Positions 1 through 8,868 are shown, counted from the first letter of the stretch. The stretch is DNA of 64,000 bases from Actinacidiphila acidipaludis (GCF_019890725.1 NZ_JAINZZ010000007.1:184253-248252); one strand, 5' to 3'. Notes: generated by a model from the letters alone, not told the origin. Translations and numbers: made by a program.

Positions 1-465
1 CTGTTCAGCCGGGACGTGGAGATCTCGGTGGTCGGCGCGGCGGCCGAGCTCGGCGTGACGTTCGTGCCGTACTCGCCGCTGGGCCGCGGCTTCCTCACCG
101 GCGCCTTCCAGGACGCCTCGGCCGAGCTGAGCGAGGGCGACTTCCGCCGCAGCCAGCCGCGGTTCACCGGTGACAACGCCCGGCACAACGCCAATCTGCT
201 GGACCCGGTCCGCAAGGCGGCCAAGGCGCACGACGCCACGCTCGGCCAGATCGCCCTGGCCTGGGTGCACCAGCGCGCCGAGGTGCACGGCCTGCCGGTG
301 GTCCCGATCCCGGGCACCCGCAAGCCCTCCCGGGTGCTGGAGAACGTCGCGGCCTCGCACATCACGCTGGACGAGGTCGAGCTGGAGTGGCTGGAGCCGA
401 TCGCCGGTGCCGTGGTGGGCGACCGCTACGCGGACATGGCCGGCACCTCGGCCGCGCGCGAGTAG
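1..465 (+). CDS. aldo/keto reductase, C-terminal part (5' end outside window)
   Basis: The open frame enters from the left edge, so only about the last 154 residues are present. It is the end of an aldo/keto reductase, a soluble NAD(P)H-dependent carbonyl reductase with a TIM barrel. Visible family marks are the strand and loop TFVPYSPLGRGFLTG, the helix QIALAWVHQR, and the cofactor-binding segment PIPGTRKPSRVLENV close to the C-terminus. The catalytic Asp/Tyr/Lys/His lie outside the window, so activity cannot be judged. The motifs resemble the YajO/IolS-like group; the substrate is unknown. The stop codon sits inside a 23-bp tandem repeat that copies it downstream. Confidence 0.88.
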   Translation: MFSRDVEISVVGAAAELGVTFVPYSPLGRGFLTGAFQDASAELSEGDFRRSQPRFTGDNARHNANLLDPVRKAAKAHDATLGQIALAWVHQRAEVHGLPVVPIPGTRKPSRVLENVAASHITLDEVELEWLEPIAGAVVGDRYADMAGTSAARE

Positions 466-566
466 TCCGGATCGGTCCGCGCGAGTAGTCCGGATCGGTC
501 CGCGCGCGAGCAGGCCGGCTCAGGACCGCGCGGGCAGCCCGGGTCCGGGCCGCGCGAGTAGCCCGG
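456..566. repeat. degenerate 23-bp tandem repeat across the aldo/keto reductase stop codon
   Basis: A unit reading GCGCGAGTAGTCCGGATCGG plus TCC occurs at 456-478 and again at 479-501. Degenerate copies continue to about 566. The first copy contains the TAG stop of the reductase and the second repeats it at 486-488. The block fills the space between the convergent reductase and DUF4429 genes. Confidence 0.8.
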
Positions 567-567
567 A

Positions 568-1320
568 TCAGGCGCGGGCGCGGGCCGCGCGGATCGCCGC
601 CAGCACCGCCGCGGCGAACGGCAGCGACTCGTGGACCGGCCCGTAGCCCAGGCCGAAGACCACGGCGGCCGGGTCCTGGTCCGCCTCCCCCGGGGGCGTC
701 CCGGCGCCCGGCCCGCCCCCCGGGCCGCCGGGGGAGGCGTCCCGGCGCAGCAGCCGCAGATGGCCGTGGAGCAGTTCGGGGGAGCGCCAGTCGAGCCCGC
801 TCAGCTCCTCGACCGGGAACACCTGGTCGCCGGCCTTCCACTTGGCGGACGACGCGCCGGTCCAGAACCAGCGGAAGGCCACGGTCCGGCCGTCGAAGAA
901 CGCCTTCGCGTCGTAGGCCTTGAAGGAGCGGGGCGCTGGGGGCGGCTCCACCAGGAACCGGGCGGGCGGCTCCAGCCCGTCGTGGCCGGCGATCGCGGCC
1001 CGCAGCTCGTCGCGGTAGTACTCGGCGAGCGTGCGGTTCTGGTCGGGCAGCACCAGCCGGTACGGGTCGGCGGCCTCCTTGAGCTGGCCGCCGGCGGCCT
1101 CGATCAGCGGGTCGGCGCCGTGCCGGGGCACCGCCCGCAGCACGGCCGTCCCGCGCCGGCCGTCGAGCAGTTCCACGCTCTCCAGGGCGGCGTGCGGGAT
1201 CCGCCGTTCGGCGAGTGCCTGGAGCAGCCGCGAGCCACGCACGCCCCGGCTGTACCGGATCACCACAGCGTCGGGCTCGAACTCCCACACGGCGTTGTTC
1301 CCGGTCAGCACATCACCCAT
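568..1320 (-). CDS. DUF4429 domain protein
   Basis: A 250-residue cytoplasmic protein of the actinobacterial DUF4429 family, function unknown. The N-terminal part (MGDVLTGNNAVWEFEPDAVVIRY) and a second similar half (around SFKAYDAKAFFDGRTVAFRW) look like two related beta-rich domains, typical of the family. The C-terminus has a short Gly/Pro-rich insert. I chose the ATG at 1320 rather than the upstream in-frame start because TAGGCT (1328-1333) lies 7 nt before it with no Shine-Dalgarno sequence, the pattern of a leaderless promoter. It is followed by the reductase in convergent orientation. Family assignment is from sequence recall; biochemical role is not known. Confidence 0.8.
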   Translation of the reverse strand: MGDVLTGNNAVWEFEPDAVVIRYSRGVRGSRLLQALAERRIPHAALESVELLDGRRGTAVLRAVPRHGADPLIEAAGGQLKEAADPYRLVLPDQNRTLAEYYRDELRAAIAGHDGLEPPARFLVEPPPAPRSFKAYDAKAFFDGRTVAFRWFWTGASSAKWKAGDQVFPVEELSGLDWRSPELLHGHLRLLRRDASPGGPGGGPGAGTPPGEADQDPAAVVFGLGYGPVHESLPFAAAVLAAIRAARARA

Positions 1321-1365
1321 AAGGGTCAGCCTATGACCGGGCCCGCACAACGGTCCCCGCGTGCG

Positions 1366-1752
1366 CTACGCGCGTCGCTTCCCTTTCGGCCCGTCGGCCA
1401 CCTGCGTCCCACCCGCCCCGTCGAAGGCCTTCACCGCGCGTTTCGGCGCCGTTCGCCGCCAGGCCTCGGTGAGGAGTTCGGCGAGTTCCCCGGCGTCGGC
1501 GCGGGCCAGCGCGACCCGCACCCAGCCGAACCGGCCGACGTACGGCGCGGACGAGAAGGTCTCCGGGTCCGCGGCCATCAGCTCGCTCTGGTCCTCCAGG
1601 GACGCCTTGAGTGAGACGTGCGCGGACTCCGGGGCCCCCATCGCGAAGATCTTCTCGCCCACCCGGAAGGTGTGCTCGCTGCCCCAGGTGATCCGCTCGT
1701 GCGCCTGCGGCAGCGCCAGCGCGAGCCCCGCGAACTCCTCGAAGGTCACCAT
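1366..1752 (-). CDS. MmcQ/YjbR family protein
   Basis: A 128-residue protein of the MmcQ/YjbR (CyaY-like fold) family, often described as DNA-binding but without a proven function. Recognisable features are the N-terminal ALALPQAHERITWG stretch, the central VGEKIFAM strand, and SAPYVGRFGWVRVAL followed by the C-terminal helix LLTEAWRRTAPKRAVKA. The C-terminus ends in a basic tail. TAGGCT at 1759-1764 is 6 nt upstream of the ATG, again suggesting leaderless transcription. It lies 45 bp upstream of DUF4429 on the same strand but each gene appears to have its own promoter box. Confidence 0.85.
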   Translation of the reverse strand: MVTFEEFAGLALALPQAHERITWGSEHTFRVGEKIFAMGAPESAHVSLKASLEDQSELMAADPETFSSAPYVGRFGWVRVALARADAGELAELLTEAWRRTAPKRAVKAFDGAGGTQVADGPKGKRRA

Positions 1753-1862
1753 GCGGTCAGCCTAGGCCGCGGGTCCGACAGCCCGCCGTCCGCCGGCGGC
1801 CGTTTTCGGCCGGGAACCCGCTGTCCGCCGGAGGTGCGCTGTCCGCCGGAGGCCCGCTGTCC

Positions 1863-3056
1863 TCAGAGGCCCGAGGTGCAGCCGGTGCTGCCGTCCTTGC
1901 AGGCCACCGCCTGGTAGTCGCCCAGCGCGATCTCCGCGAAGTTGGCCAGGCTGGTGGTGCCGGGGGCGAAGTAGCCCGGATGGCCGCTGGCGCCGGCCGC
2001 GCTGATCACCCGGGCGCCGAACGAGGCCGAGACGGGGTCGGCGCCGTGGCCGAGCCCGGCGAACTCCACGTGCGGCACGTCGCTGATCCAGTCGCTGCCG
2101 TCCCGGGCCGCCCACACGTGCGCGGTGGTGCGCAGGTCGGCCGCGCGCCGCACGCGCATGCCGGGGCTGCCGAAGACGGTGATGTCGTCGATCCGGCCGT
2201 GCGGCAGGTCCGGCGCGGCCACCCCGCACAGCACCGAGCCGTACGAGTGGCAGAACAGCGAGACGTCGGCCTGCCGCGGCAGCGCGCCGACCAGGCCCTC
2301 CAGCCGGACCGCGCCGCGCTCGGCGAGGGCGCCGGTGGAGGCGTCCAGGCCGACGCCGGACGGCGTGGTGTAGTCGGCCCAGGCGATGACCGCGGTGCGC
2401 GCGCCCGGCACGTCCTTCTGCTCGGCGTCGTACAGGGCGCCGGCCATGCCGACCGGGGCCGCGTAGGGCTTGACGGTGCGCTCGAAGGTGAGCATGTCCG
2501 TGTCGACGCCCGGCACCACGACGGCGATCCGGCGGGCGGTCGTGAGGTCGCCGAAGACCTCGGCGACCCGGCCGTCGCCGGTCGGGTCGAAGGAGAGGAT
2601 CTGGCGCTTGTCCGCGAGCAGTGAGGCGTACCGCTGCGAGAGGCGGCCGGCGACCTTGCGGCCGGCGGGTGTGAGCTTGTCGCTGACCGAGCGGGCCGCC
2701 TCACTGGCGCGGAAGCGGGCCAGCGACAGCCGGTTGGCGCGGTAGCGCAGGGCCGGCGGGGCGCCGTTGAGGTTGCCGACCACCAGCGAGTAGCGGCGGG
2801 TCAGCAGCAGGCTCTGGGCGCCGCTCAGCGAGGCGAAGAAGCGGGCGATGGTGCCGGGGGCCGCGTTCGGGTCCGGCAGCTTGCGGTGGCCGATGGTGCC
2901 GTGCATCCACGCCGTCAGGGCGACGGCCCGCGCGCTGGTCGCGGTATGGGGGCGGATCGCCGTCCAGCCGGTGGTGCCCAGCATGACGAAGACGACCGCC
3001 AGGGCCAGCAGGGCGCGGACGGTGGTGGGGCTCAGTCGTGCGTAGAGAAGGGTCAA
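1863..3056 (-). CDS. membrane-anchored or secreted DUF1023 alpha/beta hydrolase
   Basis: A 397-residue protein with an N-terminal hydrophobic segment (residues about 13-33, TVRALLALAVVFVMLGTTGW) acting as signal or anchor, a helical middle region, and a C-terminal alpha/beta hydrolase of the DUF1023 type common in actinobacteria. The nucleophile elbow is CHSYGS (Ser of G/C-H-S-Y-G), with acid and histidine candidates in AARDGSDW and GLGHGADP. A conserved VVPGVDTDM motif begins the catalytic domain. The most likely start is TTG at 3056, preceded by a GAGG sequence. The substrate is unknown. A Crp-like palindrome lies 146 bp upstream. It is tail-to-head with MmcQ but separated by 110 bp of CTGTCCGCC-rich direct repeats. 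Confidence 0.82.
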   Translation of the reverse strand: MTLLYARLSPTTVRALLALAVVFVMLGTTGWTAIRPHTATSARAVALTAWMHGTIGHRKLPDPNAAPGTIARFFASLSGAQSLLLTRRYSLVVGNLNGAPPALRYRANRLSLARFRASEAARSVSDKLTPAGRKVAGRLSQRYASLLADKRQILSFDPTGDGRVAEVFGDLTTARRIAVVVPGVDTDMLTFERTVKPYAAPVGMAGALYDAEQKDVPGARTAVIAWADYTTPSGVGLDASTGALAERGAVRLEGLVGALPRQADVSLFCHSYGSVLCGVAAPDLPHGRIDDITVFGSPGMRVRRAADLRTTAHVWAARDGSDWISDVPHVEFAGLGHGADPVSASFGARVISAAGASGHPGYFAPGTTSLANFAEIALGDYQAVACKDGSTGCTSGL

Positions 3057-3201
3057 ATCGCTGCTGCCTCGCGAATACGCCCCGCGGAGCGGGACGGCGG
3101 CCGGGTGGGGATCCGGAGCGGACCGGGGGCAGGGACCGCCGTCGGGGACGGCCGTTCCTGGCCCCAGCGTAGACAGTCAGCAGGCCCGCTCGGTTGCAGG
3201 C

Positions 3202-3215
3202 GTGACCCGGATCAC
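3202..3215. promoter_or_regulatory. candidate Crp/FNR-type operator
   Basis: GTGACCCGGATCAC is a dyad with perfect GTGA/TCAC arms and a 6-bp centre. On the reverse strand it fits GTG-N6-GNCAC, the form reported for Streptomyces Crp. It is in the 254-bp gap upstream of the DUF1023 hydrolase and downstream of aceE, so the hydrolase is the likely target. No promoter hexamers were confidently placed. Inference from motif only. Confidence 0.4.
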
Positions 3216-3267
3216 GTTTCGCAAAGGAATATTCCGGCAAAGAGATGACGCCCCGTCGGGCATGGCG

Positions 3268-3299
3268 ACGGGGGCCCCGGACGTGTCCGGGACCCCCGT
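3268..3299 (-). terminator. aceE terminator hairpin
   Basis: A 15-bp inverted repeat with one mismatch (ACGGGGGCCCCGGAC and its near complement) separated by 2 nt begins 11 bp beyond the aceE stop codon. No T-tract follows, as is common for Streptomyces terminators. Confidence 0.75.
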
Positions 3300-3310
3300 T
3301 CGAGGGTGCG

Positions 3311-6058
3311 TCAGGCGTCGCCGCCGGCCGCTCCCGGGTCGGCCGCGGCCACGTCGAGCAGCTGGTAGCGGTCCACCGCCTGCTTCAGCGCCGAGCGGTC
3401 GATCTTGCCGTCACGCGCCAGCTCGGTGAGCACCGCGAGCACGATCGACTGCGCGTCGATGTGGAAGAACCGGCGCGCCGCCCCGCGCGTGTCGGCGAAG
3501 CCGAAGCCGTCCGCGCCGAGCGAGGTGTAGCGGCCCGGCACCCAGCGGGCGATCTGGTCCGGCACCGACCGCATCCAGTCGGAGACGGCCACGAACGGGC
3601 CCTCCGCGCCGGAGAGCTTGCGCGTCACCCACGGGACGCCCTGCTCCTCCTCCGGGTGCAGCAGGTTGTGCTCCTCGACGGCCACGGCCTCGCGGCGCAG
3701 CTCGTTCCAGGAGGTCGCGGACCACACGTCAGCCTTGACGCCCCAGTCCTCGGCGAGGATGCGCTGGGCCTCCATCGCCCACGGCACTGCGACACCGGAC
3801 GCCATGATCTGCGCCGGGACGGTGCCCGCCTGGGCCGGGCTGATCCGGTGGACGCCTTTGAGGATGCCCTCCACGTCCACGTCCGCCGGCTCGGCCGGGT
3901 GCTGGATCGGCTCGTTGTAGACGGTCAGGTAGTAGAAGACGTCCTCGCCCGGCTTGCCGTCGGCGGTCTCGCCGTACATCCGGCGCAGGCCGTCCTGGAC
4001 GATGTACGCGATCTCGTACGCGTACGCCGGGTCGTAGGCCACACAGGCCGGGTTGCTGGACGCCAGGAGCTGCGAGTGGCCGTCGGCGTGCTGCAGGCCC
4101 TCACCGGTCAGCGTGGTGCGGCCCGCGGTGGCGCCGAGCACGAAGCCGCGCGAGAGCTGGTCGGCCATCTGCCAGAACTGGTCGCCGGTGCGCTGGAACC
4201 CGAACATCGAGTAGAAGACGTACACCGGGATGAGCGGCTCGTTGTGCGTGGCGTACGCCGAGCCCGCGGCGATCAGCGAGGCGGTGCAGCCCGCCTCGGA
4301 GATGCCGTCGTGCAGCATCTGGCCGGTCGGCGACTCCTTGTAGGCCAGGAGCAGCTCGCGGTCCACCGACTCGTACTGCTGGCCGAGCGGGTTGTAGATC
4401 TTCGCGCTCGGGAAGAACGCGTCCATGCCGAAGGTGCGGTACTCGTCGGGGGCGATCAGCACGAACCGCTTGCCGATCTCCTTGTCCCGCATCAGGTCCT
4501 TCAGGACGCGGACGAACGCCATGGTCGTGGCGATCGACTGCGCGCCCGAGCCCTTCTTGGCCGCCGCGTAGGCGTTGTCGCCCGGCAGCGGCAGCGGCTT
4601 GGCACGGACCAGCCGGGTCGGCACGTAGCCACCGCAGGCGATGCGGTGGTCGTGCATGTACTGGATCTCCTCGGAGTTCCGGCCCGGGTGGTAGTACGGC
4701 GGCAGGCCCTGGTCGAGCTGCGCGTCGGTGATCGGCAGGTGCAGCCGGTCGCGGAAGCGCTTGAGGTCGTCGACCGTCAGCTTCTTCATCTGGTGGGTCG
4801 CGTTGCGGCCCTCGAAGTTCGGGCCCAGCGTCCAGCCCTTGATGGTCTGGGCGAGGATGACCGTCGGCTGGCCCTTGTGCGCCAGCGCGGCGGTGTAGGC
4901 CGCGAAGATCTTGCGGTGGTCGTGGCCGCCGCGCCCGAGGTGCAGGATCTGCTCGTCGGTGAGGTTCTCGACCATCTTGCGCAGGCGCTGGTCGTCGCCG
5001 AAGAAGTGGTCGCGGATGTACGCGCCCGTCTCGGTGGCGTACGTCTGGAACTGGCCGTCCGGCGTGGTGTTCAGCTTGTTGACCAGCACGCCGTCGCGGT
5101 CCTGGGCCAGCAGCGGGTCCCAGGTGCGGTCCCAGATCAGCTTGATGACGTTCCAGCCCGCGCCGCGGAACTGCGACTCGAGCTCCTGGATGATCTTGCC
5201 GTTGCCGCGCACCGGGCCGTCGAGCCGCTGCAGGTTGCAGTTGACGACGAAGGTCAGGTTGTCCAGGCCCTCACGGGCGGCGATGGAGAGCTGGCCGAGC
5301 GACTCGGGCTCGTCCATCTCGCCGTCGCCGAGGAACGCCCACACGTGCGACTTGGAGGTGTCGGCGATGCCGCGCGCCTCCATGTAGCGGTTCATCCGGG
5401 CCTGGTAGATCGCGCCCAGCGGGCCGAGGCCCATGGAGACGGTCGGGAACTCCCAGAAGTCGGGCATCGACCGCGGGTGCGGGTAGCTCGACAGGCCGTT
5501 CGGCGCCTTGGAGTGCTCCTGGCGGAAGCCGTCGAGCTGCGCCTCGGAGAGCCGGTCGAGCAGGAAGGCGCGGGCGTAGATGCCCGGCGAGGCGTGGCCC
5601 TGGAAGAAGACCTGGTCGCCGCCGAGGCCGTCGTCCTTGCCCCGGAAGAAGTGGTTGAAGCCCACGTCGTAGAGCGAGGCGGAGGAGGCGAAGGTGGCGA
5701 TGTGGCCGCCGACGCCGATGCCGGGACGCTGTGCGCGGGACACCATCACCGCGGCATTCCACCGGGTGGCGTTGAGGACGCGCCGCTCGATCTCCTCGTT
5801 GCCGGGGAAGAACGGCTCGTCCTTGGTCGCGATGGTGTTGACGTAGTCGCTGCTGCGCATCTCGGGCACCGCGACACGCTTCTCGCGGGCGCGCTCGATG
5901 AGGCGGAGCATCAGGTAACGGGCCCGCTCCCGGCCGCGCTCGTCGATGGCCGCGTCGAGCGAGTCGAGCCATTCCGCCGTCTCCTCGGGATCGAAATCCG
6001 GGACCTGGCTGGGAAGGCCGCCAATGATGATCGGGTTGCGATCGGATCCGGAAGCCAC
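3311..6058 (-). CDS. aceE: pyruvate dehydrogenase E1 component, homodimeric type
   Basis: A 915-residue AceE, the thiamine-diphosphate-dependent E1 that decarboxylates pyruvate and acetylates the E2 lipoyl domain of the pyruvate dehydrogenase complex. Length matches the single-chain E1 used by actinobacteria and enterobacteria. The ThDP/Mg2+ motif begins at GDGEMDEPE (about residue 242) and ends at [46 protein letters not shown] and the C-terminal transketolase-like domain are all intact. The start is GTG at 6058, preceded by GAAGGAACAGC. It is monocistronic with its own terminator and is divergent from DUF3052. The 411-bp upstream region holds several palindromes that could be regulator sites. 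Confidence 0.98.
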   Translation of the reverse strand: MASGSDRNPIIIGGLPSQVPDFDPEETAEWLDSLDAAIDERGRERARYLMLRLIERAREKRVAVPEMRSSDYVNTIATKDEPFFPGNEEIERRVLNATRWNAAVMVSRAQRPGIGVGGHIATFASSASLYDVGFNHFFRGKDDGLGGDQVFFQGHASPGIYARAFLLDRLSEAQLDGFRQEHSKAPNGLSSYPHPRSMPDFWEFPTVSMGLGPLGAIYQARMNRYMEARGIADTSKSHVWAFLGDGEMDEPESLGQLSIAAREGLDNLTFVVNCNLQRLDGPVRGNGKIIQELESQFRGAGWNVIKLIWDRTWDPLLAQDRDGVLVNKLNTTPDGQFQTYATETGAYIRDHFFGDDQRLRKMVENLTDEQILHLGRGGHDHRKIFAAYTAALAHKGQPTVILAQTIKGWTLGPNFEGRNATHQMKKLTVDDLKRFRDRLHLPITDAQLDQGLPPYYHPGRNSEEIQYMHDHRIACGGYVPTRLVRAKPLPLPGDNAYAAAKKGSGAQSIATTMAFVRVLKDLMRDKEIGKRFVLIAPDEYRTFGMDAFFPSAKIYNPLGQQYESVDRELLLAYKESPTGQMLHDGISEAGCTASLIAAGSAYATHNEPLIPVYVFYSMFGFQRTGDQFWQMADQLSRGFVLGATAGRTTLTGEGLQHADGHSQLLASSNPACVAYDPAYAYEIAYIVQDGLRRMYGETADGKPGEDVFYYLTVYNEPIQHPAEPADVDVEGILKGVHRISPAQAGTVPAQIMASGVAVPWAMEAQRILAEDWGVKADVWSATSWNELRREAVAVEEHNLLHPEEEQGVPWVTRKLSGAEGPFVAVSDWMRSVPDQIARWVPGRYTSLGADGFGFADTRGAARRFFHIDAQSIVLAVLTELARDGKIDRSALKQAVDRYQLLDVAAADPGAAGGDA

Positions 6059-6147
6059 GCTGTTCCTTCACTGCTCGTTGAGTTTTCGGTGCTCTGCTGG
6101 GGTCGCGCCGCCTCCATCGTGTACCGCGTGGTTGGATACGTCATCTC

Positions 6148-6159
6148 TACCGAGCGGTA
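6148..6159. promoter_or_regulatory. candidate aceE operator (TACCG-AG-CGGTA)
   Basis: A 12-bp inverted repeat, TACCG and CGGTA around a 2-bp centre, lies 90 bp upstream of the aceE start. On the aceE strand it overlaps a plausible -35 region (TTACCG, with TATCCA 16 bp downstream). This is a position where a repressor could block transcription. The regulator is not identifiable from sequence. Confidence 0.35.
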
Positions 6160-6231
6160 ACCACGGGGTCGGCGGGACGCGTGCCACCTGGGCGCGCGGG
6201 GGCCGGCGGGCCAAACCCGAACTCTACGCCC

Positions 6232-6251
6232 AGTCGGACGTACGACCGACT
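6232..6251. promoter_or_regulatory. 20-bp near-perfect palindrome, candidate operator
   Basis: Arms AGTCGG and CCGACT flank a CGTACG core. Eighteen of 20 positions are symmetric. It lies between the aceE and DUF3052 starts, 174 and 219 bp from them. The site looks like a TetR- or LacI-sized operator, but no regulator gene is adjacent. Confidence 0.4.
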
Positions 6252-6287
6252 CGTGCCGCCAATCACGCACAACACCGGCAAACCGGC

Positions 6288-6301
6288 GTGATGTGCGTCA
6301 C
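6288..6301. promoter_or_regulatory. candidate Crp/FNR-type operator
   Basis: GTGATGTGCGTCAC fits GTG-N6-GNCAC, the form reported for Streptomyces Crp, with symmetric GTGA/TCAC arms. It lies 169 bp upstream of DUF3052 and 230 bp upstream of aceE, so either could be the target. A second such site is at 3202-3215. Confidence 0.45.
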
Positions 6302-6469
6302 CATGGAGGGTGCGGGTTGCGACGATGACGGTCGAATCATCACCGTTTCGGCGGTCTCGTACGCCGGGTACTTGCGCGATCCGCCGCGCCCGTGTGGACT
6401 ACCGCCAATAAGCCCGCACCGGAGCGGGCACACAGAGCACAGGACAGTCCCCATGACAGGAGGCAAAGC

Positions 6470-6910
6470 GTGAGCGCGACCGCGGACCACGCGGAGGAGC
6501 GGACCAACCCGGCGAGCCGGCTTGGTTTCGAGCCCGGACAGGTGGTCCAGGAGCTCGGGTACGACGAGGATTGCGACCAGGAGCTCCGTGAGGGTATCGA
6601 GGAGCTCACGGGCGAGGAGCTCGCCGACGAGGAGTACGACGACGTGCCCGACGCCGTCCTGCTGTGGTTCCGCGAGGATGACGGCGACCTCACCGACGCG
6701 CTCGTCGACGCCACGTCGACGATCGATCCGGGCGCCCCGATCTGGCTCATGACCCCGAAGACCGGGCGCGACGGCCACGTCGAGCCCAGTGAGATCGGCG
6801 AGGCGGCCCAGACCGCGGGTCTGGCCCAGACCAGCAGCGTCAACGCGGCGAAGGACTGGACGGGCAGCCGTCTGGTCACGCCCAAGGCCGTCCGCGCCGG
6901 CAAGCGGTAA
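6470..6910 (+). CDS. DUF3052 family protein
   Basis: A 146-residue acidic cytoplasmic protein of the actinobacterial DUF3052 family. Its function is unknown. Recognisable parts are SRLGFEPGQVVQELGYDEDCD at the N-terminus (residues about 14-34), a very acidic centre (EELADEEYDDVPDAVLLWFREDDGDLTDALVD) and the C-terminal LAQTSSVNAAKDW-TGSRLVTPKA. I start it at the GTG at 6470 because an ideal AGGAGG is 6 nt upstream; a longer in-frame extension has no ribosome-binding site. It is divergent from aceE and followed 186 bp later by a peroxiredoxin, an arrangement I recognise as common in Streptomyces. A small hairpin at 6957-6977 may end the transcript. Confidence 0.9.
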   Translation: MSATADHAEERTNPASRLGFEPGQVVQELGYDEDCDQELREGIEELTGEELADEEYDDVPDAVLLWFREDDGDLTDALVDATSTIDPGAPIWLMTPKTGRDGHVEPSEIGEAAQTAGLAQTSSVNAAKDWTGSRLVTPKAVRAGKR

Positions 6911-7096
6911 CGCCGCCCGCCCGCGGGCCCGCCCCGGGTCCTCCCGGGCACGCCGTCGTGCGGCCGGCCGCCGCACGGGTCGCGCAGCGTTCCCGGCCGC
7001 CCCTGCCACGGGCTGGGCGCGGCCGGGTGACGGCTGCCGCCCCGCGGTGGGCCGGCGGTGCGGCGGGCCGCCGTACCGAACGAGCTGAGAGCTGCC

Positions 7097-7555
7097 ATGC
7101 CCCTCCCCGAAGGCGCCCCCGCGAAGGACTTCGCCCTGCCCGACCAGCACGGCCGGACGGTGCGGCTCGCCGACTTCGCCGGGGCCAAGCACGTCGTCCT
7201 GATGTTCTTCCCGTTCGCCTTCACCAGTGTCTGCACCGGTGAACTGCAGGCCGTGCAGGCCGAGTTGCCGTCCTTCCAGAACGACGACGTCCAGCTGCTC
7301 GCGGTCTCCTGCGACTCCATGCACGCCCTGCGGGCCTTCTCCGACGCCCAGGGCCTGGACTTCCCCCTGCTGTCGGACTTCTGGCCGCATGGAACCGCCT
7401 CGCGGGCCTACGGAGTCTTCGCCGAGGACAAGGGTTGCGCGGTGCGCGGCACCTTCGTCATCGACAAGCACGGCACGATCCGCTGGACCGTCGTCAACGG
7501 CCTGCCCGACGCCCGGGACCTGCAGGACTACGCAAAGGCCCTCCAGGCCCTGTAG
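7097..7555 (+). CDS. AhpE/Bcp-type thiol peroxiredoxin
   Basis: A 152-residue peroxiredoxin that reduces hydroperoxides using an active-site cysteine. The thioredoxin fold is complete: [19 protein letters not shown], then [14 protein letters not shown] with peroxidatic Cys46, and the conserved Arg in [15 protein letters not shown]. Additional cysteines at about 72 and 114 could serve as resolving residues, although AhpE-like enzymes usually work as 1-Cys enzymes with mycothiol or mycoredoxin. The ATG at 7097 is chosen because the Prx domain begins at once ([16 protein letters not shown]). The ribosome-binding site is weak (GAGCTGAGAG). It stands next to the Ter island, consistent with an oxidative-stress neighbourhood. 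Confidence 0.93.
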   Translation: MPLPEGAPAKDFALPDQHGRTVRLADFAGAKHVVLMFFPFAFTSVCTGELQAVQAELPSFQNDDVQLLAVSCDSMHALRAFSDAQGLDFPLLSDFWPHGTASRAYGVFAEDKGCAVRGTFVIDKHGTIRWTVVNGLPDARDLQDYAKALQAL

Positions 7556-7667
7556 TCCGCGGGAACCGGTCACTAAGCTCGGCACGTTGATCCATCGGAC
7601 GGCGTGCCGCGCACGTCGGACGGACCGCTTGACACCGCTGGACACAGCTCGATCGGACGGAGGACTC

Positions 7668-8243
7668 GTGGGAGTCAGCCTCAGCAAGGGTGGCAACGTC
7701 TCGCTGACCAAGGAGGCGCCGAACCTCACGGCGGTCGTCGTGGGGCTGGGCTGGGACGCCCGGACCACCACGGGAGCGGACTTCGACCTGGACGCGAGCG
7801 CGCTGCTCACGAACGACCAGGGCAAGGTCCTCTCCGACCAGCACTTCGTGTTCTTCAACAACCTCCGCAGCCCCGACGGCTCCGTGGAGCACACCGGCGA
7901 CAACCTCACCGGTGAGGGTGAGGGCGACGACGAGGTGATCAACGTCAACCTGGCCGGGGTGCCGGCCGACGTCTCCAAGATCGTCTTCCCGGTCTCGATC
8001 TACGACGCCGAGAGCCGCCAGCAGAGCTTCGGCCAGGTGCGCAACGCCTACATCCGGGTGGTCAACGCGGCGGACAGCCGCGAGCTGGCCCGCTACGACC
8101 TGACCGAGGACGCCTCGACGGAGACCGCGATGGTCTTCGGCGAGCTCTACCGGCACGGCGGGGAGTGGAAGTTCCGTGCCATCGGCCAGGGCTACGCGTC
8201 GGGTCTGCGCGGCATCGCGCAGGACTTCGGCGTCAACGTCTGA
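7668..8243 (+). CDS. terD: TerD family protein, paralogue 1
   Basis: A 191-residue TerD protein, a cytosolic beta-sandwich that binds Ca2+ and belongs to the tellurium-resistance/chemical-stress (Ter) system. Calcium ligands are expected in [14 protein letters not shown] (residues about 36-49) and the acidic [12 protein letters not shown] loop; the family signatures [28 protein letters not shown] and [12 protein letters not shown] are all intact. GTG at 7668 is preceded by GGAGGA. A TTGACA lies about 40 bp upstream of the start but no clear -10 was found. It is the first gene of an apparent operon with a second TerD and the DUF475 protein. Confidence 0.95.
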   Translation: MGVSLSKGGNVSLTKEAPNLTAVVVGLGWDARTTTGADFDLDASALLTNDQGKVLSDQHFVFFNNLRSPDGSVEHTGDNLTGEGEGDDEVINVNLAGVPADVSKIVFPVSIYDAESRQQSFGQVRNAYIRVVNAADSRELARYDLTEDASTETAMVFGELYRHGGEWKFRAIGQGYASGLRGIAQDFGVNV

Positions 8244-8292
8244 CCCGATCCAGGGCAGCCCAGAACCGCGATACGGGGAGGAACGAACCACG

Positions 8293-8868
8293 ATGGGCGT
8301 CACGCTCGCCAAGGGAGGCAATGTCTCCCTTTCCAAGGCCGCGCCGAATCTCACCCAGGTGCAGATCGGCCTGGGCTGGAGGGCCCGCTCGACCACCGGC
8401 GCCGATTTCGACCTGGACGCCAGCGCCCTGCTGTGCGCCAACGGCCGGGTGCTGGGGGACGAGTACTTCGTCTTCTACAACAACCTCACGAGCCCGGAGG
8501 GCTCCGTCGAACACACCGGCGACGAGCTGGTCGGCGGCAGCGGCGGTGACGACGAGACCATCCTGGTCGACCTGTCCAAGGTCCCGGTCGCCGTCGACAA
8601 GATCGTCTTCCCGGTCTCGATCTACGACGCCGACTCCCGCGTCCAGACCTTCGGGCAGGTCAGCGACGCGTACATCCGCGTGCTGAACCAGTCCGACGGC
8701 AGCGAGCTGGCCCGCTACGACCTGACCGAGGACGCCTCGACCGAGACCGCGATGATCTTCGGCGAGCTGTACCGCTACGGCGGCGAATGGAAGTTCCGGG
8801 CCGTGGGTCAGGGGTACGCGTCCGGTCTTCGCGGGATCGCCCTAGACTTCGGGGTCAACGTTTCGTAA
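8293..8868 (+). CDS. terD: TerD family protein, paralogue 2
   Basis: A second 191-residue TerD, 49 bp downstream of the first and clearly a tandem duplicate: both share the [10 protein letters not shown] metal site, the FPVSIYDA strand, [16 protein letters not shown] and [16 protein letters not shown]. The acidic loop differs (GGSGGDDETILVDL). ATG at 8293 has GGGGAGGA 11 nt upstream. Retention of two complete copies fits TerD proteins acting as multiple related subunits around the TerC-like membrane protein encoded next. Same strand and spacing suggest one transcript ending at the hairpin at 10129-10158. Confidence 0.95.
   Translation: MGVTLAKGGNVSLSKAAPNLTQVQIGLGWRARSTTGADFDLDASALLCANGRVLGDEYFVFYNNLTSPEGSVEHTGDELVGGSGGDDETILVDLSKVPVAVDKIVFPVSIYDADSRVQTFGQVSDAYIRVLNQSDGSELARYDLTEDASTETAMIFGELYRYGGEWKFRAVGQGYASGLRGIALDFGVNVS

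Larger units (their letters stand above)
6059..6469. other. 411-bp divergent intergenic region between aceE and DUF3052
   Basis: No gene is seen here. The region carries three palindromes treated separately (6148-6159, 6232-6251, 6288-6301). A small hairpin with GCCCGC/GCGGGC arms lies at about 6412-6430, just before the DUF3052 ribosome-binding site. The aceE promoter should lie in the left part, about 60-110 bp before its GTG. Confidence 0.7.

Noticed and set aside
3245..6160. A 971-codon open frame on the plus strand opposite aceE
   Set aside because: It is the antisense shadow of a certain AceE; its translation is Arg/Val/His/Gly-rich with no domain, a known effect of high third-position GC.
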